Source of the DNA: Crambe crambe
Lineage: Eukaryota; Porifera; Demospongiae; Poecilosclerida; Crambeidae
Assembly: GCA_963924555.1 (NCBI GenBank)
Contig: OZ004583.1
Span: forward strand, 2,823,501 to 2,887,500
Direction: 5' to 3'
DNA length: 64,000 bases
Under the pieces are notes generated by a model. It was given only the letters and a program-made list of their open reading frames with translations. It was not told where the DNA came from and did no database searches. Made by a program: the position numbers and the translations under genes. Positions 31,254 to 43,703 of this stretch are shown piece by piece. Each line of letters opens with the position of its first letter. Position 1 is the first letter of the stretch.

Positions 31254-31540
31254 TCAACCAGAAATCCACTGATACATAATTACTTAAATTCCAACTCTAA
31301 TCACTCTTTCGGATTTCTAAATAGCTACATACCACAAAGAATTACTGCAGCTGTAGAAATGCTAGCTAGACTATTAGCTACATATGCAATTGAATTCCGA
31401 GTTACTGTGAACGTAGCTAACTAATAGTCTATAGCTAGCATTTCTACAGCTGCAGTACTAATTCTTTGTGGGATTTAGAAATCTGATTACCTAGTGATTA
31501 GAATTGAAGATGGAATATCAGTGGATTTCTGGTTGAGTAC
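31254..31540. repeat. Foldback with about 120-bp arms
   Basis: The left arm (ccagaaatccactgatac ... tgcagctgtagaaatgctag) pairs with the right arm (ctagcatttctacagctgca ... atcagtggatttctgg). The right arm contains an extra stretch. Confidence 0.65.
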
Positions 31541-31555
31541 ATAGCTATAGCTATA

Positions 31556-31711
31556 CAAGTAAGGGGAAAAGCATTTCGTGAAATGAAAAAAGATGTAGGG
31601 ATGACCACTGCTCAAAAAAGTAAGGAAACAAGATGGGATCAATCTTTGTTCTGTATATCCAGCCAACAATCCCTACATATACGTTGGGTAGCTTCAGATT
31701 ATAGTGTAGTA
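31556..31711. repeat. Half copy of the ACAAGT foldback
   Basis: The left arm and loop (to gattatagtgtagtaatgta) are present and the right arm is absent. Compare 5635-5943. Confidence 0.75.
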
Positions 31712-31863
31712 ATGTACGATAACAATTAACAATTTTCCTTTTTATTTAGAATTCCAGATAATGAAGTTGGAAGCAGTGACTCATTCTATATGCACATCCT
31801 GTAGCCAATGAATAGCTCCTCCTAGCAACTGTCCCGTCAGTTTTGCCACAATGCATACATACT

Positions 31864-32066
31864 AGGGTATGTTCGTGTAACATATTCAATCGGCGAGCGA
31901 AACAGTTGGTGAAAGTCATTTGTACTTTGACTTATTGGACTAAGCCTAAGATATTGCAGTGGTTGTGGCAGTGTGGCAGCTGCATACACACTGACAGGAG
32001 GCTGTATAATGCTTACCACAAGCACTTAGAAAGCCATGCGCCTACAATCCACTTAGCGCCTCTACG
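31864..32066 (+). repeat. 200-bp dispersed repeat (copy 1)
   Basis: Reads tgttcgtgtaacatattcaa ... cacttagcgcctctacg. The reverse complement lies at 49837-50024. Confidence 0.75.
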
Positions 32067-35000
32067 ACAAAATGCTGTAGAAAGCAATAAGCTCTAGCTA
32101 GCTATTTGTTCTAAGTGCTATGAGCACGTTTCATTTGTGGGGTCAAAGGTTAAACGAACGTGCGCATGCGTATTATAAGCTATGCCCGCTAGCTATGACG
32201 TACGTATATATATATCTCGAGCTCCCGTTGACATGACCAGAGAGTGGCTCGCTTCGCTCGCCAATTACCCCCCTCCATAATTATAGTAGCTAACTAAATA
32301 TCCTCGCCATCTCCCCATATAATATGGGTGTGTCATTATTATGCACTAGCTAGCACCTTGTGACAATATTTAACATGGACCTAATAACAATTTTTGAATA
32401 AGTGTGTGTGTAGTATGCTTTGATCTTTAGTCCTTAATCAAGTGTTATCATCATCATTATCAGTCTGATTCTTATAAAGAAAAAGAGCAAAATCATTTTT
32501 TTCCTTAAGTTTGCTATTCAGTTGAGAGATTCTACGTAGCTCTAAAAGAGTTCCTATAGTCCATTGCTGGATGTCGTTCTTATAATGATGCGTATAACCC
32601 GAGCATAGCCTAGTACAGCTCCGACTATAGAGAAAGAAAAAATAGCTCCAATTGTAGCTCCAACTGCAATACCAGCCACCTGTCCTGCAGTAAGTCCTTG
32701 GCTTTGTGCTACATATTATGGAGATATTTATAATTTCAAGGACATAAAAAGAGAGGGTATAGAACTTAGTACTGAGATAGCCAGTTATCTGGAAAAATAA
32801 TGGCCATAGCTAATCATTAATGGCATATGCACATTCTAGGAGAATAGAGCAGAGACATGCACACTCTTCACTCTTTTATCACATCACATATACACTTGTT
32901 TCTTTCACCAACTATAAGTTCAAGTCTAGCATGTTCTCTATAGCTACATTATATATAGAGTAGTAATGTAGTTTACAATATAAGCCAGCTATTATTTTAA
33001 TAGCTGGCTATACATACTCACTGTTACAAGTAAAGATGCCATCTCCAGTAAATCCTTGCATACATGCAGGCACGGGTGAAGCTTCCAGGAGTATTAGTAC
33101 ATGTAGCATTAGAGTGATAGTTATCAGAACCAACAGCACACTCATCAGTATCTAAACAGAACATTGGGAGTTCAACATTGACTTATATTAGTAAAGGCTT
33201 GCAATAACTATAGGCTCTAGCTAACTATACATATAATGTACGTACCATTGCATATCACACCATCTCATTGTATCCTTGGTTACAAGCACAGGTAAAGTTT
33301 CCAAGAGTGTTGGTGCATGTAGCATTAAAATCACAATTATCTGTATCAGATGTACATTCATTGATGTCTGAAATAATGATTGAAGATGTAGATGATAAAA
33401 ATGTAGTTTTCATGTGGTAAAATTGTGTGTATACTTTTCAAACCTTTAATGCACAAAAATTCCTTAATGTACAACATTAGCTACATTCTTTGAATTTCTT
33501 TCTCACCAGTACAAGTTCTTCCATCTCCATTGAATCCTTTATTGCAGACACAAGTGAAACTCCCAATAGTGTTATTGCATGTGGCATTAGAGTCACAGTC
33601 ATCAGTACCAACTTCACACTCATCAATGTCTGATAGTTATAATTATATAGCTAGTCATAATTATTATGGATAGTCTATATGGCCTACTAGCTATACAGCT
33701 AGGCCACTCTTGATTAATTACCATTGCAGATAAGTCCATCTCCACTGCATCCTTGGTTACAGATGCAGGTGAAGTTTCCAGGAATGTTTATGCATGTGGC
33801 ATTAAAGTCACAGCTGTCGATGCCTTCTGAACATTCATCAATATCTGCAACAATATAGACAGCTATAGCTAGTCAATGGACTGGTAAGATATAGATTTTT
33901 AACTGTAGCTAAGTACAGAGTGTTAGCTATAGATACCTTAATCCAATAATAATGTCCCATTATAGCTACAGGCCATACCATCACAAGTCATTCCATCTCC
34001 ACTGTATCCTTCATTACAGAAACAGGTGAAGTTTCCTGGAGTGTTGGTGCAGGTAGCATTAGAGTCATAGTTGTCAGTGCTATCTTCACACTCATCAATA
34101 TCCAAGATAATCATATGAATTAGCTACATACGTATGTATCTGTATGATAATGATACAAGCCCACCATCACATGATACTCCATCCCCACCATATCCTTGGT
34201 TACAATTAAGTGCATGTGAAGTTCCCAGCTATGTTGGTACATGTAGCATCAACATCACAATTATCACTTCCAGTTTCACACTCATCAATATCTATAAATA
34301 CGATATAGCATGGATGACTAGAATATTAGCTATATTTATAAGAACTTTGTGTACATACCAACACAAATAACTCCATCTCCACTGTATCCTTGGTTACAGG
34401 CACAGGTAAAGCTTCCAGGAATGTTGGTACATGTGGCGTTAGAGTCACAGTTGTCAGTGACTTCCTCACACTCATTATCATCTGATATCAAAATGATAGC
34501 CATTAATGACAATGCATTGGTATCTTAGAGTAAACACTTATTAAGTACAGATTAATAAACCAAATTAATTTTAATTTTACTCAAACAGAAAGTGCCATTT
34601 CCACTGTATCCTTGGTTACAGGCACAGGTGAAGTTCCCAGGGGTGTTAGTACATGTAGCATTTGAGTCACAGTCATTAGCACCAGTTACACACTCATTAA
34701 TATCTATTGGTAAAATTAAACATGGGATAAATAGCTGATTCATTGTACAAATTTGTATCTACACAATGACATACCAACACAGTTGACTCCATTTCCACTG
34801 TATCCTTGATTACAGACACAGGTGAAGCTTCCAGGAATGTTGGTGCATGTAGCATTAGAGTCACAGTTGTCAGTGACTTCCTCACACTCATTGATATCTT
34901 AAAAAAAAGTCATGGAAAACATATTATGACAACAAAGTCCCGTTTTTATTGTTTTATTGTTGTTTGATTTGTTTTTATTTAGTTTTTTTGGGGGTTTTTT

Positions 35001-36186
35001 TTTTTTTTGGCAAACTCTATCCAATAGCTACAACATTACCATCACAAACTATTCCATCTCCACTGTATCCATGGTTACAGCTACAGGTGAAGTTCCCAGG
35101 AATATTAGTACATGTGGCATTAGAATCACAGTTGTCAGCACCAATAGTACACTCATCAATATCTATGACATGATATGATAGAAGATCGATACTTTTCATC
35201 ATTCATCCAGTCATACCATTGCAGTTGAGTCCATTTCCTCTGTATCCTTAGTTACAGGCACAGGTGAAGCTTCTAATATTACTGGTACATGTAGCATTAG
35301 AGTCACAGTTGTCCGTGCTAATATTGCACTCATCAATATCTGCATGGACATTGGTGAAATTTTTGTATCATAATAGGTAGCTACATGGATAAACCTTTTC
35401 CTCTTTTCCCATTTTACTTCTTACCAACACAAGTTACTCCATCTCCAGAGTATCCTTGGTTACAGGCACAGGTGAAGTTTCCGGGATTGTTGGTGCATGT
35501 AGCATTAGAGTCACAGTTATCAGTACCAGCTTCACACTTGTCAAAGTCTGGAAAAGGAGAGTAATTATTAGATATCTCAATTAATTGAACCAGATTCGAC
35601 CAATCATCACATGATTGCTCTACTTAAAGTTTGTCCTGTGGTCATGAGTCAGAAGATCATCTAGCTATACATACGTAATATCATTTACCAAAAGAGAATG
35701 TCCAAAAATTAATATCAGTGACACCTTGAGACTCCAAGTTACAGTACTGGGTAGCCAAAACAATGCCTATTATTATAATGATAATCTGAGTTTACCAACT
35801 GCATAATCTATCTATAAAGAACGAGATTACCTTCATCAATCAATACATGGTAGTTTTTCTGGGGAGCAAAATTAAAACTTGTCGTGAAGCTGAGCTTCCT
35901 TCCATTAATGGTTGCCTGTGTAAGGACATTTTAGATTGGTATTTCCTTCTTCATAGAATATGATGCTTCTGCTTGAAAGTGCTGCCTTTATCTGTAGAGT
36001 TATGATGTGTGTAGTGAATGGTATGTGGTCCATTTTGGTGGCTGTATACGTACGTACATGATAGCTTGTTACAGTAATAGCTAATAGTGTTGAATAATAA
36101 TACTGGAATGGTGGCTAGCAAACATTAATAGCTATACTTCAAAACTTCAAAGTTAATTATACATTTATGAAAGCTATATAATAGTT

Positions 36187-36329
36187 AGACAACGAGACCA
36201 AGGGATCTACGGTCTATTTAGAAACCTGAGAGCCCTGGGCTGTAGCGTCCCGAGCGCAGCGAGGGCGCTACTAAGGGCCCGAAGGTTTCTAAACAGACCG
36301 TAGATCCCGTTGGTCGAGGTGTCTAACTT
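36187..36329. repeat. Palindromic MITE upstream of pseudogene D (copy 1)
   Basis: The ends gttagacaacgagaccaa and ttggtcgaggtgtctaac are inverted repeats. The GC-rich centre is cgagcgcagcgagggcgc. Copy 2 is at 51045-51177. Confidence 0.7.
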
Positions 36330-36530
36330 ATTTAGACTATAGCCAATCACTGGAGTTGTTTAACTTACCTCAACACGCACTTGGAAACAATAACCATGGT
36401 TTTTAAATGCAACAAACATGAATCAGAGCGCACCTAGAAACAATAACTGTGGCCACCGCGATGCGTTGCTAGAATTGGACCAATTGGAATGACCATCTTT
36501 ACCGGGTTTACCTAGGGCAAGTGAATTCTA

Positions 36531-36600
36531 AGTGCTATAAGGCGTGATTCTAAGTGCCATAAGGCGTGATTCTAAGTGAATAGAATTCACCAAATGGACC
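36531..36600. repeat. Short tandem of gattctaagtg units
   Basis: The unit ataaggcgtgattctaagtg is repeated two to three times. The outer gtgaattc / gaattcac pair is inverted. Confidence 0.5.
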
Positions 36601-38141
36601 AATCAGATTCCTTGATTGTGACTAGCTATAGTCTAAGGCCATTTATTTTTACACCACCCTATCCTAAGTCATTTGAACAGAAATTTAATATATAGGCATA
36701 TATAGCAGACTTTGGTACCTCTCCAATCCTACCACTCTAAAGAGAAGCTACATGCAGCTGTGCAGTATATGGAGTCTCTACATAACACTTCATTGAGAGG
36801 TTCATTTATAGTATAAGTACCGTTTGATCAAACATCATACTCCATGTCATTGTCGTGCCCTGAGGTGCGAGTGAATTTTGTTGGATGGTTGGTCTTTGAA
36901 CTACACACATGAATAATGATAACACAATATAAAATGCAATATTACTCACCTCCGACAAAAAGAGTAATGCATGATTGTGCTGAGACCACACTGTAAGAAT
37001 AATCACACTGTAAGAATAATCATGATTTATGTCAAAATTTAGTTCAGTCCATAGATATAGAAGCTGTGCAGGCAGTGACAGAGATTTCAGCAGCTAAAGG
37101 GAAAGTATTCAGTCCAAACAGTGCATGGAGAGAATTCAATGCAAAAATTTTGTGGAAAGAAAGAATTCAGTAAAGAATTCGGCACAAAAATTAATTTTGT
37201 TATTGCACTGATTGAAGGGGCTCTACTCAATCCTTTTCCACTATTTCCATGATGATGAATCTGACAGTTACAGTTATTATAGTTTGATATAATTATTGAT
37301 AGCATCACGGTCATGTAGCCAATGGTGTAATTACTGGTAGCTAATTACTTTTTATTTTCCCTTACGTAAGTTATAGATGATAATTCATCATTATTACATC
37401 AATTATGTGTGAGGGCTTGTATGCTTAAAAATAGCCATGCTTTAATTAGATACATAAAACAAACTAAACTAAAATGTACCTCTAACAGAAGGACCATTAT
37501 AGCTAATCACACCAAATTCCTGTCCTGAGTCTATACTAGTAAGAAGTGACCTACGTATACACAACTCCTGCATTGTAGCTATACTATCATGCAATTTATT
37601 TTTCCAATTTCCATGTCAATGGATTCAGTAGGTATATGTGATATTGCCCATGGCATCAATCCCATATGGGTGTCCACACCAGTGGATGCTTTTTTCCATG
37701 GCATGCATGCACTGCACAGAATATATTATAGCTAAACTTTGAGTACTTATAATTACGTATACGTCTGCCACTAGTCAGTCATTGACACAACACACAAGTA
37801 CAGTGGCGGATCCAGGATTTAGACAGGGAGGAAATGTGGTATCTTGACTTCTTTTGTAAATTATATATGTAATCTTTTTATACTGAGCATACTCATCTTT
37901 CTGTCTGTCATTAATGTATTCAAAGAAAAAGTATTTTAACAAAACTCCTCTTTGCACGACTACCTATGTGAAGATACAACAGTTTGCATAGTTTTTTTTC
38001 TTAATTTCGGTTATAGCTACTGAACTTATTTTAAAATTCAGTTATATACCAGATCAGACCACATTATTCGATTCAGAAGAACCTGAAATCATGCCATGAA
38101 AAAAGTGCACTTTTATTGTTCTTCTGTGTTCCGAAATTCTC

Positions 38142-38415
38142 CTCCATTGTAAGAATGTGAATAAAATACAGGGTAAGCAGTCATCAGCTACAACTGATTG
38201 AGAACTTACTCAATTCAGCTTAATTTCATATTAGTATAGGTCATATCTATAATCAGAAAGCGCGATAGCGCTCTCTATGTAGGGATGACCTATGACCCTA
38301 TATAGGACTAATACTAAATGCAGTTGGATTTACTCAGAAAATAGTAAGTTGTAGCTGCTATGACTGCTTACCCTGTATTTTATGCACATTCTTATCATGC
38401 AGGAGAATTTTGGAG
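38142..38415. repeat. Inverted repeat enclosing a hairpin-ended repeat
   Basis: aatacagggtaagcagtcat near 38167 pairs with atgactgcttaccctgtatt near 38360. Between them at 38253 lies tcagaaagcgcgatagcgct, a variant hairpin end with compensating changes in both stem arms. Confidence 0.6.
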
Positions 38416-38649
38416 ACTGAAACCCTCAACACGGAAGAGCAATAAAAGCGTGCATATTCATGATTTCTTATTCTTCATGTTCTTAATCATCATATTCTTC
38501 ATAATAATGGCACGATGTGGAGAAAAATTGGGCCGCGTTATGGCTATGTTCTATATATGAATGTGTAGCATTTTACCCCGACTAGTGCAGTGTGGCATCA
38601 GTTTAGCCTCTAGTTCACTCAGAAAAAAAGCCGCTCTCTTAGTACAGGG

Positions 38650-39095
38650 AACATCCAAGGCCTCTTTCATAAGCTTCAATAAAGAAACATCATTTCCCAT
38701 CATAGTTCTAGTGGAGTTTAACTGATATACAATATATCAACATATTATCACGTGTAATCTTGAAGTGCAATCTCATGAATTATTAAAGTTATATAACAAA
38801 GATTCACCCTGTGTTCCAAAATTACTTACTTAGCTATGTATGTATTAGTTAATACCATACGTTGGTACGCGAATCAATAATCCTAATGATCGAACTTACT
38901 TAAATCCTCATTTTATCGACCTCTAGCAGGATTGAGGTTGATCAACCTCATGCCATGTTTATGGCCTCTATACAATTCACACAGACTGCTAAGTATAGCC
39001 ATATAACACACTCACTGAGTATTGCAGGCATGAAGTGAAAACACAGGTAGCTAAATGGCACTAGCTACCTCACTATACGTACATGGCTAATTATA
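38650..39095 (+). repeat. Family flank module upstream of gene B
   Basis: The first part (38650-38878) matches the 3' flank of gene B (about 49660-49840). The second part (about 38909-39095, cctcattttatcgacctcta ...) matches 54370-54570 upstream of gene C. It marks an old segmental duplication of the locus. Confidence 0.7.
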
Positions 39096-39543
39096 CAAGT
39101 GAATGCAAAAAATTTCTTCGAAATAAAAATGTGAAGTAGGGATGCTATTATAACTGCAGCTTCATTATGAAAACCAAGTACTGCAGCATCGAAGCAGTAT
39201 GGCCCAAAAATCTAGCTGGAATATGTATTATAACTGCATGCAAGAGAGTGAACTTAGTGAAGTGACCCTTACCCAACATCAAGTACAAGATACTATTCCT
39301 ACTTCACTCCCTTGGCCCTTGATCATGGGAGTGAAGTAGGAATAGTATCTTGTACTTGATGATGGGTAAGGGTCACTTCACTAAGTTCACTCTCTTGCAT
39401 GCAGTTATAATACATATTCCAGCTCGATTTTTGGGCCATACTGCTTCGATGCTGCAGTACTTGGTTTTCATAATGAAGCTGCAGTTATAATAGCATCCCT
39501 ACTTCACATTTTTATTTCGAAGAAATTTTTTGCATTCACTTGT
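39096..39543. repeat. Complete foldback element with ACAAGTGAATGC ends
   Basis: A palindrome of about 448 bp running from acaagtgaatgcaaaaaat to attttttgcattcacttgt. Nested arms include gaagtagggatgctattat and a core (cttacccaacatcaagtaca) of the same type as the element at 1-221. Gene C lacks it at the matching place. Confidence 0.85.
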
Positions 39544-40497
39544 TTGCATTCTTTTTCTTTGTGATTATGAAAATTGATAGACACTAAAGGCTTCCTTGAT
39601 TGAACTAAATTTATTTAATGATCAGTATTTCATTCTGTTCAGGGAGGAGAGTTTGAAGGATGATCATCTGCAGTGTAATGGAGTACTGAAAGGAGTGAAC
39701 ATTTTAAAAAGTGAACAGCATTAGCTAATTGTTACATATGTGATCACTGAAATAATTATTGAGATGGTACGTATGTCTTGCTTGAGGGAGGAGTATGGGG
39801 AGTTTATGCATTTGGTGTAGTGATCATAATAGTGGATGCCATCAAATGGCCACATCCTGTGCAGGTGTTATATGAGGAGAACTGCTATTAATTGCCCCAC
39901 CCCTTTTATGAGGTAATATCGCGAAGATTTTTTTCATACGAGGCTGTAGCACATTATAGATAGCCCAGCTAGATTTTAGGCTATCCCTACTTAACCTTTT
40001 TATTTTTTACGCTCACTTGTTTCTATCCTTTTTCTTAGTGCTTGAAGTTGAATGAGGGAGGCTACAGTACAGTACTATACAAAGCCAGCTCTACATAAAC
40101 CTCTTTTGTAGGTACATACAGTGTCTCTGGTTGAAGAATTTGTTTAGCTATTTAAGTTTTGTTGATATAAAACTTTACAGCAACAGCAATGTAAATGACA
40201 TGTACACGGCATGGTGAAGTGAGCTGACTACACTACAGCCAAGTACTGGCTATAATGCTACTATAGGATGAGCATCTGTACTGTAATTCAGCAAGGAGTG
40301 ACTGAACATCATCAGATAATGAATGAAGACCTTGGCTATAGGTAAACTTAAGCTTACGTGGCTCCGCCCATAAGCCCCGCCCCCTTCAAAATGGCGTAGA
40401 AAGATTAGCAGCTGTGTTCCGAGTGCTATCGAATAGTGAAGTAGAGCCTTAGTCAAAACTAATAGCAAAAGATCAGCCTCTAGGTGCCGCTCTAACA

Positions 40498-40811
40498 GAT
40501 GGCCAAAGCAGAATTTTGATGACTATAGCCAGTAAGCCGGTACGTCGATCTTATTATTATTATTATTATCCTGATTATAAAGAAAAAGAACGAAAAGTCA
40601 ATTTTAGAACTCGTTTTTTTCTTATGTTGGCGAATGAATTTTTGGCTTTTGAACATTCTCCTCTCTTCTTTGTAGATATAATAATTCACTGTAGCCTTCT
40701 GAGAACCTGTAGAGTAAGGGTAGAAGAGAAAGAAGAGTTTTTAGTTTATACTGTCCTATGGACTTTGACCTGCCATCCCTACTTAAAGAGTGCTACCGCA
40801 CTCTCTGATAT
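40498..40811 (-). repeat. Hairpin-ended repeat, antisense
   Basis: Ends cctacttaaagagtgctacc then gcactctctgata. The body contains tagccttctgagaacctgta and (TTA)n. It is a good representative copy for building a consensus. Confidence 0.65.
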
Positions 40812-41360
40812 CATTTATAGGAATTGATCTGACTTATAAGATATCCAGCTAGATTCCAGCTAGCTACATAGCTATAGGTATATTTCCACACTGCACTCTT
40901 GGATGGACAGCTCACTACTACATATATACTCTCTCAAGAGCTCTAGTTGCAATTGCAGTACATACCCCTCCTACGTACGTACATGACTGTTTTGATTAAC
41001 TAAAAATATATTTAGTACTTTATATTTCACTTTTGGTTGCTTAATCGTTTAGTATAGCTACTATGACTGTAGCTAGCTACCGGTATATCAGCTGCACCAA
41101 AACTACTGGCTATATAGGGATAAAAGTAGCTTATTCACCCTCATTCATGTCTGCAATACTCAGTGAGTGCTACCTGGGAATATGACATTGCATAGATTAG
41201 CTATTTTACATGTGTTATAGCTACGTACATACACCATGCACAAACCCAAGACTGTGTATGTGAATAGAGAAAATGTATAGCTACGTACTACACAACAACA
41301 TTAATTATGTAGGATATCATTTTAGGAAATGTTATAGGAATTCCAGGAAATACCCATTAT

Positions 41361-41368
41361 TATAAAAG
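41361..41368 (+). promoter_or_regulatory. TATA-like element upstream of gene B
   Basis: TATAAAAG lies 95 bp before the ATG at 41464 and is followed by AGTGATCAATA. The homologous stretch upstream of gene C (about 54617, CTATAAGAGTGATCAATA) has a weakened box. This suggests the paralogues may differ in expression. Confidence 0.4.
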
Positions 41369-41463
41369 AGTGATCAATAACAGATGCTCAATAGACTGAT
41401 AGTACTTATTGCTACGTAGGCATTAGATTATACATACGTACTTGATAAAGTGGAAGATCAGGA

Positions 41464-43670
41464 ATGGATTGCTTGCAGATTCTGGTTCATTTATTGCTTC
41501 CAATTTATGTCATAGAAGCAGATCACTTCAGGGGAGCCATAGTACAGTGGCGACCAGTTAATCCAGACAATTTCAATGGACAGGTATAATGGTACTCTTA
41601 TAGGCCTATGAGCTATATTGTAGGTATAGGTACATGTAAAAGTGCTGCAGCCATTATGTAGAAGGAGGCCGAGCATAATGTATGTGTGCAACAAAGTAGC
41701 TAACTGTGATGACCTGAGGGCACGTGTCTCTTATACACAAAGCTTTATCCTCAACAAGAAGACGGCACAGAAAAGCAATAAAGTATACAGTAACAGGAAA
41801 TGAGTGAAACCACGTGGTTATTTAATGCATGCATGAATAACAATTATGATTAATAGTTAGCTATATCACTAACTAAGTGGTATGGTGATACTAGCCATGA
41901 TTAGAAAAGGGGGTGGGGAAGGGTTGAGCACAGTCATATTCTATGTATTATTGGGCGTGCATATAGCTACAGTTTTATGAGTGCTCAATTTCCTACGTAT
42001 AATTATGATGCATGGCTAATATTACACCACTGAAATGCAGCACTGAGAACTGAGGTCAGGGGAGCTTGAAGCTGTGCATTAACTGAGTATTTTTATACGT
42101 ACATAATCTTGTAGCTAGAGGGGGAGGGTCAATTAACTCAACTGTCATTATTAGCATACATGATTGGCTATAATTATCCCTATGTCAATGAGCTCGAGTC
42201 ACACTTCATAGACTAACTGGTGGGATGTGGAGACTTTGTGAGACATTAGTTAGCTATGGTACAAATCACGCATGCATATTGTTATGTTTAGTTGAGTTCA
42301 GTGTAGCTATATCATGCCTGTTATACATCTGATTTGTGTTCTCTGTTCTTGTAATACAAATTAAAACCCTCCAATGACAGAAAATCCTGGTCAGGACTGA
42401 AATTTGGTGTGGAGATTATTTCCACTAGCTACAACTATAACTTAGATAATTATTATGTGATTGGCTACATGACCATGATGCATAATAGTTAATGTGAATT
42501 TACTTTAGCTAACACATTTCTATGACTGCAAGAAATTAGCTATTGCACCAAAATGTGCATTTATAATGTGATTGACTGAATAGGAAGTTAATGACTAATT
42601 ATTCAGACCAGAACTGTTATCATGTATAATTACTTATGCAGGAAATAACTCTTGACACTTCTACATGTAAACACCACATGATAATAGCTAGCTAGGAAAT
42701 AGCAATTCTAAGAATAATCATTTAGCATGAACTATTATTAATATGCTAACTATGTGAACTGACAATATTCAGTGCACATTTCTATAGTTGTAAGATTTGT
42801 AAATCTATATGTATTACTACAGAGATGGCATTTGTGATGTGCATATGAGTCACCCAGATTCTCGCAATAATGAGTGCATGCATGTGCAATAAATAGCAAT
42901 TTAGCTTTGATAGCTGCCCCATCAAGACTCTATATAGCCATCTAATTTTCATTCATGCAGGTTCAAATTATATACCGCATAGCTTGGAACCTTGCTGGAT
43001 ACACATCATGTAATCCAAGTGTTCCAACATTTCACACTGGAGAAGGAGCACTCTCATGTGTAGTTGGTTGCAGTGGCACTCTTGGCTCTCTGACTTTCTT
43101 CTGTACAGATCGTAATGATGCCGAACAATCGGCATCAGGACAGAATATGTTCAGTTACACATTTGCTCCTAATACCAACAACTTTGAAGCTGTGTAAGAT
43201 TAGGCCTATACGTCTGTCCTGTAATGAGACAGACCACCTCTTAGCTATTAGAGAAAAGATCACTCCACCATGGCCCAATATTTCAATCTCCAGCTTTATC
43301 AAGGCCAGTTGTTCATGGCCATATGTAACTAGATGGTCATAGTTGCTAAACTGTACGTGTGGTGTATTATTGGACAGATTCTCCAGTTGCTGTTGGATAT
43401 CTGCAGTAGGCAGTGGTGGCTGGAATATAAGAGTGAGAGGAGTTCTCACTCCAAGACCTGATGGTAGGATAAACTCTTCACCAGTCACTTCAGCCATGCC
43501 CATAGTTCGGTTGCAGCAAGGTTGTGGTGGTGTCATAAGAATACCAGGTAAATTCTAATAACCAAAGTACAATTTCAATTTCCAGCAATTAGCTAGCTAG
43601 TTCTAGCTAGCAACAACTTAAATTTCAGGTCAGAGTCATTCAAAGTGTGTGTGTGTGCGTGTGTGTGTGT

Positions 43671-43703
<33 letters not shown>

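Larger units (their letters stand above)
30160..32553. other. Region between gene A and pseudogene D: promoter side of A plus repeats
   Basis: Contains the TATA-like element of gene A, a half foldback (about 30690-30796), an inverted repeat at 31254-31540, a half ACAAGT foldback at 31556-31711 and a repeat of about 200 bp at 31864-32066. No gene was recognised. Confidence 0.5.
32554..36990 (-). pseudogene. Pseudogene D: 5'-truncated, frameshifted copy of the multi-EGF family
   Basis: Recognisable exons in transcript order: 36990-36950 (exon 7), 36900-36821 (exon 8, 9 nt short), 35991-35831 (exon 9, 161 nt instead of 172), 35766-35689 (exon 10), then EGF exons 35547-35425, 35339-35217, 35162-35040, 34897-34775, 34703-34581, 34481-34359, 34291-34165 (127 nt), 34101-33979, 33844-33722, 33629-33507, 33367-33246 (122 nt), 33151-33022 (130 nt) and the membrane exon 32708-32554. 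Exons 1-6 were not found upstream. Lesions are an 11-nt deletion in exon 9, indels of +4, -1 and +7 in three EGF exons, a GG acceptor before the exon ending at 34101, Cys-to-Tyr changes in two modules, and an early stop after SSNG in the tail. All 12 EGF positions remain, so it derives from a gene of the B/C layout. Confidence 0.85.
36991..41463. other. Divergent intergenic region between pseudogene D and gene B
   Basis: No protein gene was recognised, and none of family exons 1-6 was found here. It holds an inverted repeat (38142-38415), a flank module shared with genes B and C (38650-39095), an insertion block of about 1.7 kb (39096-40812) and the gene B promoter side. Confidence 0.5.

Noticed and set aside
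38360-38560. ORF MTAYPVFYAHSYHAG... as a small membrane protein
   Set aside because: It lies across an inverted repeat arm and a low-complexity T-rich stretch. No paralogue or start context supports it.
36991-41463. Exons 1-6 of pseudogene D
   Set aside because: I looked on the minus strand for the strings of exons 1-6 ([36 protein letters not shown]) and found none.
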